From positions 484,905 through 548,904 of the forward strand of contig BJOX01000353.1 in the NCBI GenBank assembly GCA_009731375.1: a stretch of DNA of 64,000 nucleotides. The letters run 5' to 3'. The number at the start of each line of letters is the position of its first letter. The stretch's first letter is position 1. Under the pieces are notes generated by a model that saw only the letters and a program-made list of their open reading frames with translations, was not told the origin of the DNA and did no database searches. Below are positions 37,629 to 64,000 of this stretch, one piece after another. Both the position numbers and the translations under genes were made by a program. The stretch is from Paulinella micropora (taxonomy: Eukaryota > Cercozoa > Imbricatea > Euglyphida).

Positions 37629-39255
37629 TTCATCTCTTACCATCTGGGCTGACCACCACAGGTTGAGAATAGAGTAGAGTAGAATCGAGATAGAATAGAA
37701 ATAGAATAGAATAGAATAGAATAGAATGGAAAAGAAATAGAAAAGAAATAGAATAGAATAGAATCGAAAACAGTATAATCGAATAGATTAGAATAGAGCA
37801 GAATAGAGCAGAATAGAGCAGAATAGAATAGAAATAGAGCAGAATAGAATAGAATAGAATAGAATAAAGTAGAATAGAATAGAATAGAATACAATAGAAC
37901 AGAATAGATTAGACTAGATTAGACTAGAGTAGAATAGAGTATAATAGAGTAGAATAGAGTAGAATAGAGTAGAATGGAATAGAATAGAATAGAACAGAAC
38001 AGAACAGAACAGAATAGAATAGAATAGAATAGAAAAGAATAGAGTAGAAAACAGTAGAATAGAATAGATTAGAATATAATAGAATAGTGCAGAATATAAT
38101 ATAATAGAATAGAATAGAATAGAATTAGAATAGAATAGAATAGAATAGAGCAGAATAGACTAGAGCAGAATAGAATAGAATAGAATAGAACAGAATAGAT
38201 TAGAATAGAATAGATTAGAATAGAATAGAATAGAACAGAACAGAACAGAATAGAATAGAATAGAATAGAATAGAATAGAAAACAGTAGAATAGAATATAT
38301 TAGAATAGAATAGAACAGAATAGAATAGAATAGAATAGAATAGACCATCTGGGCCGACCACCACAGGTTGAGAATAGAGTAGAGTAGAAGAGAAGAGAAG
38401 AGAAGAGAGGAGAAGAGAAGAGAAGAGAAGAGAGGAGAGGAAAGTAGCATAGCATAGCATAGCATAGCATAGCATAGCATACAGAGCAGGGCAGAGCAGA
38501 GCAGAGCATAGCATAGCATATGCACTCTTCTATTCTATTCTATTCTATCCCATTCTCTTCATCTCTCCCCATCTGGGCCGATCACCCCAGGTTTGCATAT
38601 TCTATTCTATTCTATTCTATTCTATTCTATTCTATTCTATTCTATTCTATTCTGTTCTGTTCTGTTCTGTGCTGTGCTGTGCTGTGCTGTGCTATGCTTT
38701 TCTTTTCTTTTCTTTTCTTTTCTTTTCTTTTCTTTTCTGTTCTGTTCTGTTCTGTTCTGTTCTGTTCTGATCTGATCTGATCTGATCTGTTCTGTTCTGT
38801 TCTGTTCTGTTCTGTTCTGTTCTGTTCTATTCTATTCTATTCTATTCTATTCTATTCTATTCTATTTCATGCTATTCTATGCTATTTTATGCTATTCTAT
38901 GCTATTCTATTCTATTCTATTCTATTCTGCTCTATTCTATTATATTATAATCTATTCTATTATACTGTTTTCTATTCTATTCTATTCTATTCTATTCTAT
39001 TCTGTTCTGTTCTGTTCTGTTCTGTTCTATTCTATTCTATTCTATTCTATTCTATTCTATTCTATTCTATTCTATGCTGTTCTGTTCTGTTCTGTTCTGT
39101 TCTAGTCTATTCTAGTCTATTCTAGTCTATTCTATTCTATTCTATTCTATTCTATTCCATTCCATTCCATTCCATTCTATTCTATTCTATTCTATTCTAT
39201 TCTATTCTATTCTATTTCTATTCTATTCATCTCTCACCATCTGCCCCACAGGTTC
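37629..39255. repeat. Mirrored AGAAT and TCTAT pentanucleotide arrays with interspersed cassette
   Basis: (AGAAT)n runs from about 37668 to 38342 and (TCTAT)n from about 38530 to 39227, so the two halves are inverted relative to each other about a GCATA/GAGAA block near 38440-38520. The phrase accatctgggc(c/t)gaccaccacagg or a close variant occurs near 37640, 38343, 38568 and 39236, marking the edges of the arrays. Confidence 0.8.
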
Positions 39256-39274
39256 GCATGAGATTAAAACATCG

Positions 39275-39420
39275 TAATAGTATGCGCCTAAAATTCAGCG
39301 TGTTTTATGGGCGAGCCGGGCCGGCGAGCCCTCAAAACACGTCAAATTCGGCGCGCTGCATATGTAGTTTTATCGGTAACCTGGCCACATTTTGTGGAGG
39401 TGAACGATATATTAAATTAA
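39275..39420 (+). mobile_element. Hairpin-forming element, copy 2
   Basis: Homologous to 37425-37575 (gggcgagccgggccggcgag, gcgcgctgcata, tatcggtaacctggccacat). The stem is kept although both sides have changed, for example ttttgcggg/cccgcaaa in copy 1 and ttttatggg/ccctcaaaa here. Confidence 0.6.
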
Positions 39421-39462
39421 CGTGTCAACGTCGGCCAACATTGATGATATCATACGACGATG

Positions 39463-39643
39463 AACGAGGATGATGATTGATGATTGATGGTTGATGATTG
39501 ATGGTTGATGATTGATGGTTGATGATTGATGGTTGATGATTGATGGTTGATGATAGACGATAGTGGATGATACATGATAAAATATGATAAATGATGATCA
39601 TCATGGACTATGGATGATCGATGATAGATGATGAGGATGGATG

Positions 39644-39674
<31 letters not shown>

Positions 39675-39680
39675 TGATTA
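39463..39680. repeat. GATGATTGATGGTT minisatellite and GAT repeats
   Basis: Five copies of a 14-bp unit (tgatgattgatggt) lie at 39471-39550, then imperfect GAT repeats. Confidence 0.8.
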
Positions 39681-39789
39681 TCATATGTATGTCTGCCTTC
39701 ATAGTATCGCGATATCAATTTCTGAAACCGTTGTTTAAAAACTGAAAACAAGAGCTGTTGAATGACATATTCAGTATTACAGCGACGAT

Positions 39790-39790
39790 G

Positions 39791-39835
<45 letters not shown>

Positions 39836-39836
39836 T

Positions 39837-39879
<43 letters not shown>

Positions 39880-39906
39880 GCAACAACAGCAACAACAACT
39901 TCTACG

Positions 39907-39969
<63 letters not shown>
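39790..39969. repeat. CTA trinucleotide array
   Basis: (CTA)n is interrupted by a central gcaacaacagcaacaacaac block. Confidence 0.9.
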
Positions 39970-39974
<5 letters not shown>

Positions 39975-40054
39975 TACTTGTGCTGTTGTTCCGATGTTGA
40001 GCCTAGAAAATTGGAGCAACGTTTGATAATTGTGTTACTTTGAAGTGTGATACT

Positions 40055-40103
<49 letters not shown>

Positions 40104-40213
40104 CATTCATTACGTGTAGCACCTGACCCATCGCGACTGAAAATGTGTTGTATGTATGTCACTGTGTATGTATGTATGTCACATCATATGTATCGCAGTG
40201 TATTGATATTTGA

Positions 40214-40230
40214 GGTGTGTGTGTGTGTGT

Positions 40231-40277
<47 letters not shown>

Positions 40278-40330
40278 ACACACACACACACAGAGACAGA
40301 GAGAGAGAGAGAGAGAGAGGGGAGGGGGGG
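40214..40330. repeat. GT, GA and CA microsatellites upstream of the ubiquitin-like exon
   Basis: Dinucleotide arrays inside the intron. A (TA)n tract also lies at 40054-40101. Confidence 0.85.
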
Positions 40331-40369
40331 GGCGTCTTACCATATGTGTATGTGTGTCTTTGTTTGTAG

Positions 40370-40535
40370 CACCTCTGAAAAAACACCGATTCAAATCGAC
40401 ACGAGCGACACGGCGGAAACGATCGCCAAAAAACTACACGACGTACAAGGCTTCGCCCCACCCGACCACCTAGTTGACAATTTGCTGAAGCACCTTCAGT
40501 TTCTAGAAGGAAACATGCCGGAGTTCCGAGTGTAA
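40370..40535 (+). CDS. Terminal exon of a divergent ubiquitin-like domain protein
   Basis: After tctttgtttgtag the exon enters in phase 2 and reads TSEKTPIQIDTSDTAETIAK, KLHDVQGFAPPDHLVDNLLK, HLQFLEGNMPEFRV and a stop. It aligns along most of ubiquitin: [12 protein letters not shown] with [29 protein letters not shown] with AETIAKKLHDVQGFAPPD, and LEDGRTL with LEGNMPEF. It lacks the C-terminal tail with the diglycine, so it is a ubiquitin-like domain rather than a conjugatable ubiquitin. Upstream exons are not found. It could be the downstream unit of the same transcript as the ubiquitin exons 5 kb upstream, or a separate gene. Confidence 0.65.
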
Positions 40536-40573
40536 TTTGTCCGTTTTGTTTTATTTGAGAGAGGGGAGGGAGG

Positions 40574-40611
<38 letters not shown>

Positions 40612-40692
40612 CTTCAACACCTGGTTTTTCATATTAGTGATATCAATTTTTTTTTTTCAAAATTAAACGATCAGAGTATGCTAGAACTGTTC

Positions 40693-40792
40693 TATATATA
40701 TATGACATATATATATATATGTATATAATATATTATATATTATATTATATTATATTATATTATATTATATTATATTATATTATATATTATAT

Positions 40793-40823
<31 letters not shown>

Positions 40824-40830
40824 TAATAGA
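40693..40830. repeat. TATAT AT-rich array
   Basis: (ATATT)n and (AT)n. Confidence 0.85.
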
Positions 40831-40975
40831 AATATATATATCCATGCATATGCAGCTCTGTCATTGGTTGCTGTCTTTTTATTATGTAATATCATAGTAT
40901 TAATACTTCCTGGATTTTTTTCAAGTGGTATCGGCTATATTTATTCACTAATATATTAATATTAACCCTTACTCG

Positions 40976-41106
40976 TGTGCCGGCCCACCCGGTATATAAT
41001 TGCATTGCTTTGTGTTCCGGTCTGTCTGTTATCCTTGGCTTGGAGATTACGGAGCTCCTCTACGTTAGGTATTCACTTACCTTTCCGAAATAGTTATTTA
41101 TTAACA
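40976..41106 (+). mobile_element. Dispersed LTR-like repeat, copy 2
   Basis: Same orientation as 9561-9700. Shares gccggcccacccggtatata, ttccggtctgtc, tggagattacggag and ttaggtattc. No ORFs like those downstream of copy 1 follow here, so it could be a solo LTR or an unrelated repeat end. Confidence 0.45.
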
Positions 41107-42720
41107 GGGGTTTACGGACCACGAGTGACAGTGCTCACCACTTTGCAAAGGTTAACTTCAAGTTAGTACTAGGGCTGGATAGTGGAAACTTGAGGCAACT
41201 GGAAGGTGACACTGTGGTCTGCAGTGCATATGAGCTGTGCTCACGGCGAAGGTTTTTCAACTGAGGAAAATTGTCTGTGGTGGAAAGTAGGTTTATTTTG
41301 TGTGTTTTGGAATGTCACTCAACTGGGTTGTATTAATAGTAGAGTGGACTCCAGGAAAATAGCACGGCCAAGAAGAAAAACTTGACTCATGATTATGAGT
41401 TGATATTAATATATAGACGGTAAAAGCCTGCGCGGGAAATTGCTAGAGCAAAACTTTAAAGGATGATTTGTCAGAGCGGCAAACCGTGGCTCAAGCGGCG
41501 TTAAAAAACTAACAAACGTCACCTAAAAAGTCCAGGAGAAATATTAATAAGTTTGGTATCGAACGGTTAGTGGCAATCATCATGTGATATTACACATTTT
41601 AGTATATTTCAGTCACGTAGTTGAGTAGTAACGGTTCGGAGTCGGAACTGTGACTTGAGTCACGAGATGTGACTATCATAGTAATATAAGGCAGTTCCCC
41701 CGGTTAGTTAGGCCGGGAGCCTGGAACTATGCATCGCAAGATTATATTGCCTTCACCTTTGACGACATTACAATGATATCAATATTGTGTCCCTTGACTT
41801 TGCCCACTCTCATTTCATCCTTGAGGATGCTCAGTGTCTCCGATGGCAGTTCCAATGTCTTCGTCCAAAAAGATGGATGCCCGATTGGAGGACCTATCAT
41901 GAGTCTTCACCCCTCGAGCAAATGAATTTAAATTACAGGTAAAAACTAGTATCTGATTCCGACTAAATTAGTCACCTTCAATTTAACGGTTGTATTCCGA
42001 CGGTCCGGCCAAAATCTATACAATTTTCGCGAAATGTTACAGTTTAATTGAAACTTATGATAATTTGAATTCTGGTTCTTAGTTTGAACCTGATGGTTGA
42101 CATGGAAACTTGAATGTCCTGAGCTGTATTTAATTTCTGATACCACTGTTTCATCTTTGCTATTATCTACTTTTCAATATGATAGAAAGTGATAACGTAA
42201 GAGCGGGCAGGCCAGCGAGCGAACGCGAGAGCAAGTGTGTGAGTCTTGTTGCGAGCGTTCAGATAGCCAAGTCAACAATAGAAATTGAATTAATGTTAAG
42301 AATTTGGATTAGTGTTCAGAATTCAAATTAGTGTGATTCAAATTTTGGCGAAATTTACCGTTAAAACGAACTAATTTGAATCCTGAACGCTAATCCAAAA
42401 AATGAAGATTAATTCGATTTCTATGCTTGAATTTGCCATCTGAACGTCCGCAACAATAGATTGAATGAACGAAAGGAAGGAGGAGAGACAGCCGGAGGTC
42501 ATTTTAGTGTTAAAGTTAACCATCAGATTTAAGTTAACAACCCAGAATTCAAATGAGGGCAATGTCACGGTAAGCCTCGATTTCGCGAAAATTGTGCGGA
42601 TTTTGGGGACGGATATAGCCGTTAAATTGAACTGATTTGAATTCTGGTTCCTAATTTGAATCTCATGGTTGATTTTGAAACTTGAATGTCCTTGGCTGTA
42701 TTAAATATTGCGTGTAAGCC
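41107..42720. other. Unique AT-rich spacer with internal duplications
   Basis: No gene is supported. 42064-42135 and 42636-42707 are direct repeats (tttgaattctggttc, aacttgaatgtcct). The adjoining 41985-42037 and 42583-42640 are inverted relative to each other (tttcgcgaaaattgt and acaattttcgcgaaa). The arrangement suggests a rearranged non-coding repeat. Confidence 0.45.
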
Positions 42721-42807
42721 GATGATTGGCTTTGTATGTATGTATGTATGTATGTACGTATGTATGTATGTATATGGTATGTGTATCTGGGTGTATGTGA
42801 AGATGCA

Positions 42808-43480
<673 letters not shown>

Positions 43481-43527
43481 TAAATAAGCGCAAGGTAGAT
43501 TATTGTTCCTCGTCTTAACTACAACTA

Positions 43528-43571
<44 letters not shown>

Positions 43572-43623
43572 ACACGAAAAAGCACAACCTAGATGATTGT
43601 TCCTCCATACTACTATATGAGAA

Positions 43624-43713
<90 letters not shown>

Positions 43714-43769
43714 CACGAAAAAGCGCAGCGTAAAAGATTGTCCCTCCATACTAAAACTACATGAGAAAG

Positions 43770-61244
<17,475 letters not shown>

Positions 61245-61279
61245 CTATCTATCTATCTACCTACCTATCTATCTATCTG

Positions 61280-61354
<75 letters not shown>
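61245..61354. repeat. TATC array
   Basis: (TATC)n abutting the dispersed repeat. Confidence 0.95.
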
Positions 61355-61530
61355 GTGGGTGTGCTGGGCCCGTGGTGGGGTGCCTTATGTGTGCCTAGCC
61401 ATACGCCTATAAGTCACATGCCGAAATAGCGACGGGAAGCACAATCCTGTTCCCTCAGGGTGCCCTTTCTCGCTTGTTGAGCCCGGAATAAAACCCACAG
61501 TGCTCTGTCGGTTTATACTAGACTGTCGAA
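61355..61530 (-). mobile_element. Dispersed repeat, copy 2
   Basis: Inverted copy of 18605-18779. It begins immediately at the end of the TATC array and is cut by N at 61531-61899. Confidence 0.7.
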
Positions 61531-61899
61531 NNNNNNNNNNNNNNNNNNNNNNNNNNNNNNNNNNNNNNNNNNNNNNNNNNNNNNNNNNNNNNNNNNNNNN
61601 NNNNNNNNNNNNNNNNNNNNNNNNNNNNNNNNNNNNNNNNNNNNNNNNNNNNNNNNNNNNNNNNNNNNNNNNNNNNNNNNNNNNNNNNNNNNNNNNNNNN
61701 NNNNNNNNNNNNNNNNNNNNNNNNNNNNNNNNNNNNNNNNNNNNNNNNNNNNNNNNNNNNNNNNNNNNNNNNNNNNNNNNNNNNNNNNNNNNNNNNNNNN
61801 NNNNNNNNNNNNNNNNNNNNNNNNNNNNNNNNNNNNNNNNNNNNNNNNNNNNNNNNNNNNNNNNNNNNNNNNNNNNNNNNNNNNNNNNNNNNNNNNNNN

Positions 61900-62090
61900 T
61901 GTTCTAGTGTTGTCCCGTATAGTTCAAAAGGGCTCGGCTACCTTTCGGCTTGAACTGGGCACAGACACCAACCACAGCGAGACAGTGGTTGGTGTGCAGC
62001 TTGGCCGGTGCTGAAAGTTCTTGTCCGGGGGTAGTATAGGAGGCCATGGCTTTTCAAGCTAAGCCACGCCCATAGATTAAACATTAAACA
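61900..62090. other. Unique sequence with an 11-bp perfect hairpin
   Basis: acaccaaccac and gtggttggtgt (about 61966-61996) form an 11-bp stem with a 9-base loop. No gene is seen. It may be the far side of the dispersed repeat hidden in the gap. Confidence 0.5.
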
Positions 62091-62092
<2 letters not shown>

Positions 62093-62162
<70 letters not shown>

Positions 62163-62295
62163 CATCTATCTATCTATCTAATCTACTTTTTACCTGTCAA
62201 GCATATGTATGTAGTATGTATGTATGTGTATTCGTATGTACATACATCTATCTTATCTCATCTGGTAGAGAACATACACCGCCATCGCCCGTATG

Positions 62296-62326
<31 letters not shown>

Positions 62327-62435
62327 TGTACATATGTATGTATGTATGTACATATGCATTGTATGTATGTGTGTATGTATGCATGTATGTATGTACATAT
62401 GCATGTGTATGTATGTATGTATGTATAGACATATA
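62093..62435. repeat. TATC and TGTA arrays
   Basis: (TATC)n at 62093-62178 and (TGTA)n at 62205-62230 and 62290-62425. No gene is supported between 62435 and 62780. Confidence 0.85.
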
Positions 62436-62787
62436 CCTGTCGGGTCTGTCTGTATGTTTGTCTGTGTACGTAGAGATTTGTATGTACGTAGAGATGTTTA
62501 TCGTTCACATCCACAAAACGTAGTCAGGTCACCGATAAAAACACATGCGGCGCGCCATAATATAATATTATCTTACCGAGAAAATCGATGGATTTCGTTA
62601 TCTCTTTGGGATGGGACAAGAGGAGAGAACAAGACAATCCATCACCTGAATAACCTTTCAAACACTATGCATACATCGAAACATGCGTATGGTTATGATG
62701 CTGATGATGATGATGATGATTATTATTATTATTGTTATTGTTATTGTTATTGTTATTGTTATTGTTATTATTATCATCATCATTGGA

Positions 62788-62860
62788 CACCGTGATAGCC
62801 CAGTGGTCAAGTTCTACCATCTGGGCCCTGTCGCCAGTTCGATCCATCGGTGCCACCAGT
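62788..62860 (+). repeat. tRNA-like SINE head
   Basis: The run gacaccgtgatagcccagtg, gtcaagttctaccatctggg, ccctgtcgccagttcgatcc, atcggtgccacca contains a good box A (tagcccagtggt) and box B (agttcgatcca), and its ends pair over caccg/cggtg. The T-arm stem is poor. It is probably tRNA-derived rather than a functional tRNA. Confidence 0.4.
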
Positions 62861-62926
62861 ATTTTCATTGAACATACCGATCCGTCTGGACCAGTATTTT
62901 CATTGAACATACCGGCCCGTCTGGAA
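62856..62926 (+). repeat. 35-bp tandem duplication
   Basis: ccagtattttcattgaacat, accgatccgtctgga is repeated once (second copy has ggcccg). It directly follows the tRNA-like segment and may be the SINE tail. Confidence 0.75.
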
Positions 62927-62979
62927 GTGTTGGAACTGCCCTTGCGGGGGTGTCATTAGAGCTTATCGNNNNNNNNNNC

Positions 62980-64000
62980 CATCTGCGTGGGGAAGCGGCG
63001 GTCCGGAAGGAGGAAGCTGCGACGGGATATCGCGTCTTGCCTCTGCATGAAGAATGTGTCGATGATGTGCAGGTGGTGTCTTCGGAATTGGTTATTATTG
63101 TTATTATTGTTGTGTCTGAGTGTGCTGATGTGCATGTGGTGCCCCTGCATTCGGCGGCCAGTGCAGTGGGGGACCAACCTGCGCAAGCACCTGCAGAGGG
63201 GGGCAGCACGAGGGCGGATGCCAAGCGCGGCCGTCGGGTCCGGAAACGAGCCAAGAAGCACCGCTCCAAGCAGTTCGATACCGGCTTCAAGCTACTCGTC
63301 GCGAGTCACAACTGGCAGGGTAAAACGGGATACGACAACGTAGGCACGGCGGAATGGGCATCATTCTACAAGCACGAGGGCTGGCTAGTCATCGGGGCTC
63401 AGGAGCACCGCATGGGCAAGAAGCAACTTTCCAAATGCAGCCTGGATGGATTCCGGATTTTTGGAAAACCTGCGGAGGTCAGCGAGAAAAATCGCTGCAA
63501 GGGTGGGGTTCTATTCGCGGTGGCTAACTTCCTTGGTCCGTATTGCAACCTGGTGTCAGCCCCCGTCGACCACCGGCAGCAAGTGTGGCTGCGTATCGCC
63601 TCGGGTGTTACCGGCGCTCAGGATATCTATGTGGGCAACGGCTACTTTCCCCAGGAAACGCAGGAAGAAGAGTCGTCAGAGGCGTATGCGGCCTGGCAGG
63701 CAGCTATAGCTTTTTTTGGAGCCAAAGGTCTTGTGGTCACGGTGGCGGATGCCAACGCGAAGCTCGGGCCGGCATGCAGCCGAAAAGAGGAGGGCATCGT
63801 CGGTCAGCACGGGGAAGTCGATCATAAGGGAGCACCGGTACGTTCGGAGAACGGCAAGAGACTCGCGGCTGTCCTCGCCGCTTCGGGCCTGCGAAATCTG
63901 AGCGGCTTCTCGTGCCCAGTGGAAGGGTCCTACTGGTGGTCCCGGCGTGAGCAGCGCGGCATGGGCACAGGCAAGCACCTCCTCGATTACATCTGCGCGT
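62980..64000 (+). CDS. Non-LTR retrotransposon endonuclease (EEP/APE-type) domain, partial
   Basis: An open frame of 340 codons runs from the 10-N gap to the end of the window with no stop. A basic linker (DAKRGRRVRKRAKKHRSKQF) precedes LLVASHNWQGKTGYDNV, LVIGAQEHRMGKKQLS, CKGGVLFAVANFLGPYCN, DIYVGNGYFPQETQEE, GLVVTVADANAKLGPA, GKRLAAVLAASGLRNLSGFS and GKHLLDYICA. These correspond to the N, QE, GNGY, D.N and (S/L)DYI motifs of endonuclease/exonuclease/phosphatase folds. The position of the basic linker before the endonuclease, and reverse transcriptase expected after it, fit a LINE ORF2. The upstream VIIVIIVV comes from ATT repeats. It may belong to the same family as the 3' fragment at 35.7 kb, which cannot be tested here. 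Confidence 0.75.

Overview
The window looks like nuclear DNA of a eukaryote, most likely a protist or alga. GT-AG introns can be reconstructed phase by phase through several genes, ubiquitin is split by introns, and there are non-LTR retrotransposon pieces and tRNA-derived repeats. I cannot place it taxonomically with confidence. More than half of the window is simple-sequence DNA (TATC, TGTA, AAAT, AAGT, GA, AAC/ATC and pentanucleotide arrays). Sixteen runs of N are present, and nearly all sit inside or next to such arrays, so array lengths and copy numbers are minimum or uncertain values.

Layout. 1-2.6 kb: low-complexity sequence, a poly-A tract and a tRNA-like sequence. 2.7-6.2 kb: a minus-strand multi-exon gene for a charged protein with a Pro/Thr-rich linker. 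6.4-7.2 kb: a 340-bp tandem repeat. 7.9-8.4 kb: a compact ORF for a basic 152-residue protein. 9.5-13.5 kb: a dispersed LTR-like repeat followed by a plus-strand run of related, highly charged ORFs, one broken by a 317-bp foreign-looking insert. 14.8-17.8 kb: a minus-strand ubiquitin-specific-protease-like locus with frame lesions. 19.6-21.8 kb: a large inverted duplication (palindrome). Its right arm runs into a 12-exon gene (to 26.4 kb) encoding a membrane anchor, beta-trefoil-like repeats, a hevein (chitin-binding) module and a GH19-like chitinase. 26.5-31 kb: mostly non-coding. 31.1-35.4 kb: three ubiquitin exons separated by giant simple-sequence introns, followed by the 3' end of a LINE-like element. 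37.4-39.4 kb: mirrored pentanucleotide arrays bracketed by two hairpin-forming elements. 40.4 kb: a terminal exon for a divergent ubiquitin-like domain. 43.5-61.2 kb: what appears to be one minus-strand gene of at least eight very short exons, buried in microsatellite introns. 63.0-64.0 kb: the endonuclease domain of a non-LTR retrotransposon, running off the window.

The most striking signal is in the introns. At least seven exons are surrounded by arrays of partial copies of themselves set in microsatellite. Copies of the exon's 5' half (with acceptor) lie upstream, and copies of its 3' half (with donor) lie downstream, so the full exon sits between its own echoes. Ubiquitin exon 3 shows this too, which fixes the direction of copying because ubiquitin's correct sequence is known. 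Many of the microsatellites also start at the first base of a 5' splice site. I see this as a coherent, possibly undescribed mode of intron growth: microsatellite expansion that repeatedly recaptures exon edges.
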